Source: Amycolatopsis sp. 2-15
GTDB lineage: Bacteria > Actinomycetota > Actinomycetes > Mycobacteriales > Pseudonocardiaceae
DNA length: 64,000 nucleotides
Assembly (NCBI RefSeq): GCF_030285625.1
Contig: NZ_CP127294.1
Coordinates: forward strand, 9,804,001 to 9,868,000
Direction of reading: 5' to 3'
The notes below the pieces were generated by a model. The model did no database searches. It was given only the letters and a program-made list of their open reading frames with translations, and was not told the DNA's origin. Positions 7,719 to 16,416 of this stretch are shown here, in pieces (position 1 is the stretch's first letter; each line of letters begins with the position of its first letter). Both the position numbers and the translations under genes were made by a program.

Positions 7719-8972
7719 ATGCGCGTGCTGATGCTGTCGTGGGAGTACCCGCCCGTGGTCATCGGCGGGCTCGCCCGGCACGTGCACGCGCTGGCTCGGC
7801 ACCTCGCCCAGCAGGGCCACGACGTGGTGGTTCTCTGCCGCCACCAGGCCGGCACCGACGCGTCGACGCACCCGCGCAGCGACCGCGACGTCGAGGGCGT
7901 GCGGCTGATCCGCGTGGCCGAGGACCCCATGCACCTGACGTTCGAACGCGACCTCGTCGCCTGGACGCTCGCCATGGGCCACGCCATGATCCGCGCGGCG
8001 CAGGACCTGCTGCGCACGTGGCAGCCCGACGTCGTCCACGCGCACGACTGGCTCGTGACCCACCCCGCGATCGCCATCGCCGAGGCCGCGCGCGTGCCGC
8101 TCGTAGGCACCGTCCACGCGACCGAAGCGGGCCGGCACTCCGGCTGGCTTTCGCACCCGCTCAACCAGCAGGTGCATTCCGTCGAGTGGTGGCTGGCCAA
8201 CCGCGCCGACGCCGTGATCACGTGCTCGCAGGCGATGCGCAAGGAAGTGGCGCACCTGTTCGAGATCGAGGCCGCCGAAGTCACCGTGATCCACAACGGC
8301 ATCGAAGAACGCAGCTGGCGCGTCTCGGCCGCCGAAGTGGCGAAGATGCGGGAACGACACAGCCCCGACGGCGCGCCGTTCCTGCTGTTCTTTGGTCGGC
8401 TGGAGTGGGAGAAGGGCGTGCAGGACCTGCTGGCCGCGCTGCCCCGCATTCGTCGCCAGTTCCCGGGCACGCGCGTGGTCGTCGCCGGTAAGGGGCGACA
8501 CCACGACGAGCTGGTCGCGCAGGCGCGCAAGCTGCGGATTCGCCGCGCGGTGGACTTCGTCGGTCACCTGCCCGACCGTGACCTGCGCGCGCTGCTGGCC
8601 GCGGCGGACGCCGTGGTGCTGCCGAGCCGGTACGAGCCGTTCGGGATCGTCGCCCTGGAGGCCGCGGCCGCGAAAGCGCCCCTTGTCGCGTCGACGGCGG
8701 GTGGCCTCGGCGAGGTGGTCGTCGACGGGGAGACGGGCCTGGCGTTCGAACCGGGCGACGTCGCGGGTCTGGCCACGGCGGTCACGACCGTCCTCGGCGA
8801 CGCCGCCGCCGCGACCCGGCGCGCACGAGCGGCCCAGTCGCGCCTCGGGGCGGACTTCGACTGGGGACGCATCGCCGAAGCGACCGTGGAGGTCTACCGG
8901 CGTGCGCGCATGGGCGAACCGATCGAGCTGGGACGCCCGAAGATCGCGACGGGCAACGCGTTCGAACTCTGA
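7719..8972 (+). CDS. GT4 family glycosyltransferase (Rv3032-like)
   Basis: A 417-residue GT-B enzyme. The N-terminal MRVLMLSWEYPPVVIGGLARHV is the acceptor-side glycine loop of glycogen-synthase-like GT4 proteins. The donor site has LLFFGRLEWEKGVQDLL and the E-x7-E motif in SRYEPFGIVALEAAA. In mycobacteria the homolog Rv3032 is the alpha-1,4-glucosyltransferase that elongates MGLP, and partly glycogen. Here it is separated from its methyltransferase and GH57 partners by two unrelated genes and has its own promoter region, divergent from the GH2 gene. Family is certain, pathway inferred from gene set. Confidence 0.88.
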   Translation: MRVLMLSWEYPPVVIGGLARHVHALARHLAQQGHDVVVLCRHQAGTDASTHPRSDRDVEGVRLIRVAEDPMHLTFERDLVAWTLAMGHAMIRAAQDLLRTWQPDVVHAHDWLVTHPAIAIAEAARVPLVGTVHATEAGRHSGWLSHPLNQQVHSVEWWLANRADAVITCSQAMRKEVAHLFEIEAAEVTVIHNGIEERSWRVSAAEVAKMRERHSPDGAPFLLFFGRLEWEKGVQDLLAALPRIRRQFPGTRVVVAGKGRHHDELVAQARKLRIRRAVDFVGHLPDRDLRALLAAADAVVLPSRYEPFGIVALEAAAAKAPLVASTAGGLGEVVVDGETGLAFEPGDVAGLATAVTTVLGDAAAATRRARAAQSRLGADFDWGRIAEATVEVYRRARMGEPIELGRPKIATGNAFEL

Positions 8973-8984
8973 GTGGGCCCGCCG

Positions 8985-9113
8985 TCAGAAGTGGCAGGGC
9001 CGGACGCAGGCGGCGTACGCCTGCTCGGGCGCCGAGACCACCGACGCTGCGGTGAGACCGAGGGCGAAAACGGCCAGCAAAGCAGCGACGACGGCTCTGG
9101 ATCTGCTGGTCAT
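8985..9113 (-). CDS. Possible 42-residue exported peptide with two C-terminal cysteines
   Basis: The reverse strand from the ATG at 9113 encodes 42 residues. It starts with a short basic MTSRSR and continues with a hydrophobic stretch AVVAALLAVFALGLTAASVV. It then has SAPEQAYA, which resembles a signal-peptidase cleavage region, and ends ACVRPCHF. The order (basic, hydrophobic, AxA, small Cys-containing tail) is that of a secretory precursor. I see no clear ribosome site, so the call is tentative. It is convergent with the glycosyltransferase gene and 12 bases from its stop. Confidence 0.4.
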   Translation of the reverse strand: MTSRSRAVVAALLAVFALGLTAASVVSAPEQAYAACVRPCHF

Positions 9114-9340
9114 GACGGATCCGTGGATATCCGGTGGGGTGTTCGAAGCATCCGTCCGTCGCCGCGTGCGAAAGAATAGGGGAAGCAGCAGATAGGCCTA
9201 CCCGAACGCGGCGAGTGACCGGTTCGTCCGGCTTCGTCGCGGGAATGTGGAACGCATGGTGTCGCCGCTCATCGACCACGCGGCCGGGCTCGTTCCGGCT
9301 GTCGTCGGGATGCGTCGTGCGCCAGCTTTTTCGGCCCATG

Positions 9341-9355
9341 GATTGTTGAACAATC
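9341..9355. promoter_or_regulatory. Perfect inverted repeat upstream of the phosphoribosyltransferase gene
   Basis: GATTGTTGAACAATC has 7-bp arms about one central base, 35 bases before the predicted GTG start at 9390. It could be an operator. Apart from this site and the small peptide gene, the 9114-9389 interval holds nothing I recognise. Confidence 0.35.
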
Positions 9356-9389
9356 TGCGTGCCGTCGCGCCTTGGCTGGTGGCGCGACC

Positions 9390-10022
9390 GTGGTGAGGAG
9401 ATTGTTCTACGACCGGATCGACGCCGGCCGGCGACTCGGGCGGATCCTGGCCAGGCAGCCGTGGGTCGAGCCCGTCGTGCTCGGGTTGCCGCGCGGGGGC
9501 GTGCCGGTGGCGGCCGAGGTCGCCCAGGCGCTCGGAGCTCCGCTGGACGTCGTGGTCGCTCGGAAGATCGGGGCGCCCGGGCGGCAAGAGTTCGGTGTCG
9601 GCGCAGTGACGGCGGAGGGGCCGCCCTACTACTCGATGTCGGCGTTGCGCGCGTTCGGGCTCACGCCGAAGGCGATGGAACCGGCGTGTTCGCGCGAGCG
9701 AGCCGAGGCGCGTCGCCGTTTGGCGGCCTATCGCGACGGGCGCCCGCCGGTGGCGGTGGCCGGCCACGACGTGCTCGTGATCGACGACGGACTGGCAACC
9801 GGCGTCACCGCGATGGCCGCCGTCCGCGACCTCCGCGACGCGCGGCGCGTGGTGCTGGCCGTGCCGGTGTGCGCGCCGGACGCCGTCGCCGAGTTCGAAG
9901 GCGAGGTGGACCAGTTCATCGCTGTCGCCGCGCCGAGGCGATTCAGCGCCGTGGGGCATTGGTACGTCGACTTCACCCAGGTGTCGGACGCGACCGTGGT
10001 CAGGCTCCTCGGGAAGGAATGA
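9390..10022 (+). CDS. Phosphoribosyltransferase-domain protein
   Basis: About 210 residues. The PRPP-binding loop is HDVLVIDDGLATGVTAMAAV (two acidic residues, then GLATG), and the N-terminal YDRIDAGRRLGRILARQ and VLGLPRGGVPVAAEVA blocks are typical of the stand-alone phosphoribosyltransferases in dormancy/stress islands of actinobacteria (such as the Rv0571c type). The start is uncertain: TTG 9372, GTG 9390 and GTG 9393 are all in frame, and I chose 9390. The base or compound that is ribosylated is unknown. Confidence 0.8.
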   Translation: MVRRLFYDRIDAGRRLGRILARQPWVEPVVLGLPRGGVPVAAEVAQALGAPLDVVVARKIGAPGRQEFGVGAVTAEGPPYYSMSALRAFGLTPKAMEPACSRERAEARRRLAAYRDGRPPVAVAGHDVLVIDDGLATGVTAMAAVRDLRDARRVVLAVPVCAPDAVAEFEGEVDQFIAVAAPRRFSAVGHWYVDFTQVSDATVVRLLGKE

Positions 10023-10080
10023 AGGGGACCTTCATCCCACTATCCACAACGGACAGTAACAATCGCCGTCGAACGGCGAA
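10020..10080. repeat. Short palindrome plus dispersed-palindrome copy
   Basis: TGAAGG-GGA-CCTTCA (10020-10034) overlaps the stop codon of the phosphoribosyltransferase gene. TCGCCGTCGAACGGCGAA (10063-10080) follows. The second belongs to the dispersed family and the first is a different 15-base palindrome that may act as a weak terminator. Confidence 0.6.
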
Positions 10081-10174
10081 AATCCCTGGCACGATGGGAG
10101 GTTCAGGGCGCAAGGTATGCGTACCTCGCCACCCCGGCGATGGGCCGACGTCGACTACGAGGAGCAGCCCGATC

Positions 10175-10753
10175 ATGGACGTCTGGTTCACCGCCGACAC
10201 CCACTTCGACCACCAGCTCGTGGCCGGCCTGCGCGGGTTCGAGACACCGCCCGAGCACGACGCGTTCGTGGTCGAGCGGTGGAACGCCACCGTGCGGCCG
10301 GGCGACCAGGTGTGGCACCTGGGTGACGTCGGCATGGGCCGGCTGGCGCGGTTCTCCGACACGCTCCGGCAGCTGAACGGCCAGATTCACCTCATCACCG
10401 GCAACCACGACGAGCCGTGGCCCGGACTGCGCCAGGCGCATCGGCACCAACGCGCGTGGCTGGAGCATTTCGCCACGGTGCAAGCGTTTGCGCGCCGCCG
10501 GATCGCGGGGCAGAACGTGCTGCTCAGCCATTTCCCGTACGAAGGCGACCATGTGGGCGAGGACCGCGGGTCGCAGTACCGCCTGCCCGACGAGGGGCTG
10601 TGGCTGCTGCACGGTCACGTCCACAGCGCGTGGCGCAAGCGGGGCCGGCAGCTGAACGTCGGAATGGACGTCAACGACCTTCGCCCCCTGCACCTCGACG
10701 CCGTCACCACCGAGCTGGCCGAGCTCGGAAGCCCCGCGGAAACCGGCCTCTGA
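10175..10753 (+). CDS. Calcineurin-like metallophosphoesterase
   Basis: A 192-residue protein starting MDVWFTADTHFDHQ. Metal-binding motifs appear in order: DTHFDH, WHLGDVG, TGNHD, LSHFP and LHGHVHS, the complete set for the two-metal phosphoesterase fold. A GGAGCAG ribosome site (10160-10166) supports the ATG at 10175. Related small proteins hydrolyse 2',3'-cyclic or other phosphodiesters, but the substrate is not predictable. It stands alone, convergent with the next methyltransferase gene. Confidence 0.85.
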   Translation: MDVWFTADTHFDHQLVAGLRGFETPPEHDAFVVERWNATVRPGDQVWHLGDVGMGRLARFSDTLRQLNGQIHLITGNHDEPWPGLRQAHRHQRAWLEHFATVQAFARRRIAGQNVLLSHFPYEGDHVGEDRGSQYRLPDEGLWLLHGHVHSAWRKRGRQLNVGMDVNDLRPLHLDAVTTELAELGSPAETGL

Positions 10754-10781
10754 ACAGCCAAGACCTGCCACCGGGCACCTG

Positions 10782-10799
10782 TTGCCACTCAGTGGCGAC
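10782..10799. repeat. Dispersed palindrome between convergent genes
   Basis: TTGCCACTCAGTGGCGAC lies in the 51-base space between the stop of the phosphoesterase and the stop of the methyltransferase. Its inner pair is A-T (CCACTCAGTGG) where other copies have G-C (CCGCTGAGCGG). This is a compensatory change that argues for selection on, or inheritance of, a stem. No other terminator is seen here. Confidence 0.8.
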
Positions 10800-10804
10800 A
10801 AGAC

Positions 10805-11587
10805 TCAGGGCACGCGGCCGGTCAGGATCGTCACGCGCACCGGTTCGCGGAACGGCGCGTGGGGCTCGATCGCCGAGCGGATGCGGTCCTCGAAGGCCGG
10901 CCGTTCGCCGCTGGGTGGCAACTCGTCCTCGCCCATGGCCGAGTAGACGCCGCCGATGATCTCGGCCGCGGTGAGGTCGCCGGCGTACTCGACGGTGCGG
11001 AGGCCGACGTCGTAACCGGCGCCGGCCAGGGCGGCGCGGTAACGGTCCTGGCTGGCGTCGTCCGTTCCGCAGGCTGCGGTGAGGGGCTGGCCGAACCAGT
11101 CGGACAGCACGCCGAGCAGCGCTCGCGACCAGTCGCTGTCCTGGAGCCACAGCGGTACGCCGTTGGTGACCACCGCGATGCCGCCGCCCGGCCGGAGCAT
11201 CGGCTTCACGGCGGCGAACAGCGTCGCGTGGTCCATCCAGTGCAGAGCCTGCCCGATGGTGACGACGCCGAGCCCGTCGAGCAGGGAATTCAGCGACGTG
11301 ACGTCGGTGTCGCCGCCCAGGAGCCACGACGCGTTGGTCACGCCGGCGTCGGCCGCGGCACGGCGGGCGCGCGAGAGCATGTCGGGTGAGGGGTCCATGC
11401 CCGCGACCGCGCGGACCCGCGCGGCCATCGGCACGGCGAGCTGGCCCGTGCCGCACCCGAGGTCGAGGACCACGTCGTCCCCGGCCAGGGCGAACTCGGC
11501 GGTGATCGCGTCGAACACCGCCGTCGGGTAGCCGCGGCGGTAGCGGTGGTAGAACTCCGTGACTTCTCCGCTGAATCCCAGGCCCAT
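10805..11587 (-). CDS. Class I SAM-dependent methyltransferase
   Basis: A 260-residue protein. YHRYRRGYPTAVFDAI is followed by motif I VVLDLGCGTGQLAVPMA, motif II VAGMDPSPDMLSRAR, and GQALHWMDHATLFAAVKPMLRPGG, the usual UbiE/Methyltransf_11 architecture. The ATG at 11587 begins MGLGFSGEVTEFY. The substrate is unknown. The C-terminal LPPSGERPAF is encoded by a palindrome copy (10905-10922). It is monocistronic between the phosphoesterase (convergent) and the NTF2-like gene (same strand, 58 bases upstream). Confidence 0.82.
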   Translation of the reverse strand: MGLGFSGEVTEFYHRYRRGYPTAVFDAITAEFALAGDDVVLDLGCGTGQLAVPMAARVRAVAGMDPSPDMLSRARRAAADAGVTNASWLLGGDTDVTSLNSLLDGLGVVTIGQALHWMDHATLFAAVKPMLRPGGGIAVVTNGVPLWLQDSDWSRALLGVLSDWFGQPLTAACGTDDASQDRYRAALAGAGYDVGLRTVEYAGDLTAAEIIGGVYSAMGEDELPPSGERPAFEDRIRSAIEPHAPFREPVRVTILTGRVP

Positions 11588-11645
11588 GGCTGAATCCTGG
11601 CGGCACTTCAGGGAGAAATCACGCGCGTTCGCTCACGGCCGAGGC

Positions 11646-12104
11646 TCAGAAGATCGGGAATTCCTTGCCGTGCTCGGCTTCCGGGCGCTTGCCGAAGATC
11701 CAGCGTTCGCTCTCCGCGATCGGGCGGTCGTTGATGCTCGCCTCGCGGCGGCGCATGAGGCCTTCGTCGCTGAACTCCCAGAGCTCGTTGCCGTAGCTGC
11801 GGAACCACTGGCCCTCGGCGTTGTGCGATTCGTACTGGAACCGCACGCCGATGCGGTTGCCGCGGAAGCCCCACAGTTCCTTGCGCAGCGCGTAGTCGAG
11901 CTCGCGCTCCCACTTCTGGGTCAGGAACTTGACGATCTCCGCGCGGCCGACGACGTACTGGTCGCGGTTTCGCCACACGGAGTCCTCGGTGTAGGCGAGG
12001 GAGACCTTCTCGGGGTCGCGCGTGTTCCAGGCGTCCTCGGCGGCCTGGACCTTCTGGCGGGCGGTGTTCTCGTCGAACGGCGGGAACGGCGGACGCGGTG
12101 TCAT
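11646..12104 (-). CDS. NTF2-like protein, DUF1348 family
   Basis: A 152-residue protein with the DUF1348 sequence pattern: [48 protein letters not shown] and [24 protein letters not shown]. The SnoaL/NTF2 cone fold usually binds a small ligand, and no catalytic set can be named. The gene is divergent from a TetR regulator with two palindromes between them, so it is the probable target of that regulator. Confidence 0.82.
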   Translation of the reverse strand: MTPRPPFPPFDENTARQKVQAAEDAWNTRDPEKVSLAYTEDSVWRNRDQYVVGRAEIVKFLTQKWERELDYALRKELWGFRGNRIGVRFQYESHNAEGQWFRSYGNELWEFSDEGLMRRREASINDRPIAESERWIFGKRPEAEHGKEFPIF

Positions 12105-12127
12105 GGCGGGCTCCTGCGCGGATCGCG

Positions 12128-12179
12128 GGAGAACGTCCGTTCTCCCTGGTGTCGGCTAGCATAGAGAACGTTAATTCTC
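12128..12179. promoter_or_regulatory. Paired TetR-type operators between the DUF1348 gene and its regulator
   Basis: GGAGAACGTCCGTTCTCC (12128-12145) is palindromic except for its central two bases. GAGAACGTTAATTCTC (12164-12179) is a second, less perfect copy. The centres are 35 bp apart. The two share GAGAA...TTCTC arms and lie between the divergent starts at 12104 and 12199, as expected for an autoregulating TetR protein. Confidence 0.7.
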
Positions 12180-12198
12180 CACACCAGAGGGACACGAC

Positions 12199-12732
12199 GT
12201 GAACACCGCGGAAGCCACCGAACGGCTACTCGAGGCCGCCGAAGACCTGTTCTACGCCCAGGGCGTGCAATCCGTGGGTATGGACGCCGTGCGCAGCCGC
12301 TCCGGCGTCTCGCTCAAGCGGCTCTACCAGGTGTTCCCTTCCAAGGACGACCTCGTGGCCGCCTACCTGAACACGCGAGATGAACGCTGGCGCCGGTCGC
12401 TGCGCGAGTTCGTCGCCGCGCGGGGCGACGACCCGCTGGCGGTTTTCGACTGGCTGCACGAGTGGTTCAGCGAGCCCGACTTCCGGGGCTGCGCGTTCGT
12501 GAACTCCTTCGGCGAGTTCGGGACGCTCGCACCGGTCGTCGCCGCGGCCATCCACAACCACAAGGACGAAGTGCGCGCGTACCTGCGCCGACTGGTCGCC
12601 GACGACGACCTCGCCGACCAGCTCTTCTCCCTCATGGAGGGGGCCACGGTGCTCGCCGCGATCAAGGGCGACCCCGGCGAGGCCGGCACGGCCCGCGCGG
12701 CCGCCGCGACGCTGTTGGCCGCGCGACGCTGA
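12199..12732 (+). CDS. TetR family transcriptional regulator
   Basis: A 177-residue protein starting MNTAEATERLLEAAEDLFYA. The helix-turn-helix is in VGMDAVRSRSGVSLKRLYQVFPSKDDLVAAYL (residues about 26-57). The C-terminal ligand domain (FDWLHEWFSEPDFRGCAFVNSFGEFG) belongs to the TetR group that controls small adjacent oxidoreductase or NTF2-like genes. The ATG lies within its own probable operator region. It is probably a repressor of itself and of the divergent DUF1348 gene. The inducer is unknown. Confidence 0.88.
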   Translation: MNTAEATERLLEAAEDLFYAQGVQSVGMDAVRSRSGVSLKRLYQVFPSKDDLVAAYLNTRDERWRRSLREFVAARGDDPLAVFDWLHEWFSEPDFRGCAFVNSFGEFGTLAPVVAAAIHNHKDEVRAYLRRLVADDDLADQLFSLMEGATVLAAIKGDPGEAGTARAAAATLLAARR

Positions 12733-13224
12733 TCCGGCGCCCCTGAATTCGCCGATGGGCGGCCACTCGGGCCGTCGCCACTGAACGGCAACCGGCACGT
12801 TCGTCGGCTGCAGACGACGAGGTCCGCTCACCCCTCGGGGTAGAGGCAGGCGTCGGGCACGTCGATCCGGCCGGCGAGGCCCAGCCGCGCGGCGTTGCTG
12901 CGGGCGCAGATCAGGGCACTGGGGTCATGTCGCCGCTCAAAGGCAAGCCGTCCTGTCCCAACGGATACGCACCGGCGATCGCCCCGGCACGGCGAAACAG
13001 CAGCCCAGGAACGTGTCGCCGATCAGCGGCAACAGAGCCATCGCGACCCACGGCCTGACAGACCAAAACCGCCACCCACCAGCACGTAGCCGCTGGACGG
13101 CAACAGACAAAACCCGGGTCCGGTGGCGGGGAGCCTCCGCCACCGGACCCGTCTCGCCGCACCGTCCCAAAGCGGTGCGGGGAAACCGGCCGCCCCGGTC
13201 AGGTCAGGGGCGGCCGGAGCGTAG
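12733..13224. repeat. Gene-free interval with a cluster of palindrome copies and a gene remnant
   Basis: No complete gene is seen in these 490 bases. Palindrome-family copies occur at 12749-12766, 12775-12792, 12930-12947 (degenerate), 12979-12996, 13016-13033 and 13087-13104. Several have the variant end GGCAAC instead of GGCGAC. On the reverse strand about 12828-12947 an open frame ends SNAARLGLAGRIDVPDACL and then YPEG-stop. It has no start and may be the decayed 3' end of a gene I cannot identify. Confidence 0.55.
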
Positions 13225-14832
13225 TCACCGCGCGTCGCACAGGTGGCGGGCGTAGGCGCTGGTCGTGACGAAGCCCGGGAGCTTCTCGCCCAGGGCGGTC
13301 TCGGTGAAGATGGCGCGGGCGTCGTCGAGGCGGTGGCCGGCGGGCAGGTCGGCGCGGACCGACTCGAACTCGTCGTCCAGGAACTCGACCGCCAGCTCGC
13401 GCGTCAACGCCGTGCCGTCCGCGAACTTCGTGCCGTTGCGGATCCACTGCCACACCTGGCACCGCGCGATCTCGGCCGTCGCGGCGTCTTCCATGAGGTT
13501 GTGGATCGCGGCGGCGCCCGTGCCGCGCAGCCAGGAGTCGATGTAGCGCAGGGCAACGTTGATGTTGGCGCGAACGCCGGCCTCCGTCACCTCGCCGCCG
13601 GCGGAGGCGACGTCGAGCAGGTCCGCGGCGGTGACGTCGACGTCCTCACGCAGCCGGCCCAGCTGGTTGGGCCAGCCGCCCAGCACGCTGTCGAAGACCT
13701 CGCGGCAGACGGGGACCAGGCCGGGGTGGGCGACCCACGAGCCGTCGAACCCGTCGCCCGCCTCGCGTTCCTTGTCCTGGCGGACCTTCTCGAACGCCGT
13801 CGCGTTGGCGTCAGGATCCTTACTCGGGATGAACGCCGCCATCCCGCCGATCGCGTGCGCACCACGGCGGTGGCACGTGCGGACCAGCAGTTCGGTGTAG
13901 GCGCGCATGAAGGGGACCGTCATCGTGACCTGCGCGCGGTCCGGCAGCACGAAGTCGGCGCCGTGCTCGGAGAAGTTCTTGATGACGCTGAAGATGTAGT
14001 CCCAGCGCCCCGCGTTGAGGCCGGCGGCGTGCTCACGCAGCTCGAAGAGGATCTCGTCCATTTCGAACGCCGCGGTGATCGTCTCGATCAGCACCGTCGC
14101 GCGGACGGTGCCGCGCGGGATGCCGAGTTCGTTCTGCGCGAACAGGAAAACGTCGTTCCACAGGCGCGCCTCGAGGTGGTTCTCGAGCTTCGGCAGGTAG
14201 AAGTACGGGCCGCTGCCGCGCGCGATCAGCTGGCGCGCATTATGGAAGAAGTACAGCCCGAAGTCGACCAGGCTCGCCGACAGGGGGCGACCGTCGATGC
14301 GGATGTGCTTCTCCACCAGGTGCCAGCCGCGCGGGCGGGCGACGATCGTCGCCGGGTCCTCGCCGATCGTGTAGCGCTTGCCCGACTCGGTGGTGAAGTC
14401 GATGTTGCGGCGGATGGCGTCGAACAGGTTCAGCTGACCGTCGACGATGTTGTGCCACGTCGGCGAAGTCGCGTCCTCGAAGTCCGCGAGCCAGACCTTC
14501 GCGCCGGAGTTCAGGGCGTTGACGGTCATCTTGCGGTCCGTCGGGCCGGTGATCTCCACGCGGCGGTCCTCGAGACCGGGCGCCGGCGGCGCGATGTGCC
14601 AGCCGTCGTCGGCGCGGATTCGGCGCGTCTCCGGCAGGAAGTCCAGCTGCTCCTCCCCCGTCTGCACGCGCTCGCGACGGCGGCGGCGCTCGTCGAGCAG
14701 CTCGCGGCGGCGTCCGGCGAAGGCGTTGTCGAGCTTGGCCACGAACTCCAGCGCGGCCGGGGTGAGGATCTCGGCGAACCGGTCACCGGTGGGGCCGGTG
14801 ATTTCGATGCGGTAGTTCAGCTTGTCGGCCAT
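13225..14832 (-). CDS. aceB: Malate synthase A
   Basis: A 535-residue protein, the usual length of the A-type isoform; it lacks the large insert of malate synthase G. Landmarks are [61 protein letters not shown] (catalytic-site Arg and Glu) and [12 protein letters not shown]. It condenses glyoxylate with acetyl-CoA to malate, the second glyoxylate-shunt step. Start at ATG 14832 ([13 protein letters not shown]) with GGAGGTACG before it. It lies 65 bases downstream of isocitrate lyase on the same strand, so one operon under RamB is likely. Confidence 0.96.
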   Translation of the reverse strand: MADKLNYRIEITGPTGDRFAEILTPAALEFVAKLDNAFAGRRRELLDERRRRRERVQTGEEQLDFLPETRRIRADDGWHIAPPAPGLEDRRVEITGPTDRKMTVNALNSGAKVWLADFEDATSPTWHNIVDGQLNLFDAIRRNIDFTTESGKRYTIGEDPATIVARPRGWHLVEKHIRIDGRPLSASLVDFGLYFFHNARQLIARGSGPYFYLPKLENHLEARLWNDVFLFAQNELGIPRGTVRATVLIETITAAFEMDEILFELREHAAGLNAGRWDYIFSVIKNFSEHGADFVLPDRAQVTMTVPFMRAYTELLVRTCHRRGAHAIGGMAAFIPSKDPDANATAFEKVRQDKEREAGDGFDGSWVAHPGLVPVCREVFDSVLGGWPNQLGRLREDVDVTAADLLDVASAGGEVTEAGVRANINVALRYIDSWLRGTGAAAIHNLMEDAATAEIARCQVWQWIRNGTKFADGTALTRELAVEFLDDEFESVRADLPAGHRLDDARAIFTETALGEKLPGFVTTSAYARHLCDAR

Positions 14833-14897
14833 CTCGTACCTCCGCGAGGGAAAGAAGGGGGGCGGGCCGGCGACCGGGTCGCCGGCCCGCGGGAACG

Positions 14898-16187
<1,290 letters not shown>

Positions 16188-16200
16188 CGGACTCTCCCGT

Positions 16201-16325
16201 GTTGCGAAGTTTGCGATTGCTCGCCTTGCCTGGTTACGACCCTGACACGAGCACGAAAAGGCGGTCCATAGCTCCAATTTGCCAATTTATGTGAATGATG
16301 CGTAGCATCTTGCAAAGCTTGCGAA
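16201..16325. promoter_or_regulatory. Candidate RamB-binding repeats between aceA and ramB
   Basis: GTTGCGAAGTTTGCGATTGC (16201-16220), CCAATTTGCCAATTT (16274-16288) and TTGCAAAGCTTGCGAA (16310-16325) lie in the divergent intergenic region. The first and third are 8-bp-spaced direct repeats of TTGCRAA. They resemble the published corynebacterial and mycobacterial RamB consensus (AAAGTTTGCAAA-type, from memory). Site 1 sits about 14-33 bases upstream of aceA, so binding there would block aceA. Site 3 is about 90 bases upstream of ramB and could serve autoregulation. Confidence 0.65.
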
Positions 16326-16416
16326 TCACTGGTTGGCAACCAGGGTGAAAATCCACGGCCTTGATCGTTCACGTAATCGTTCAGGGCCGGAAACCTTCCG
16401 GCCGATCGGAGGAGCG

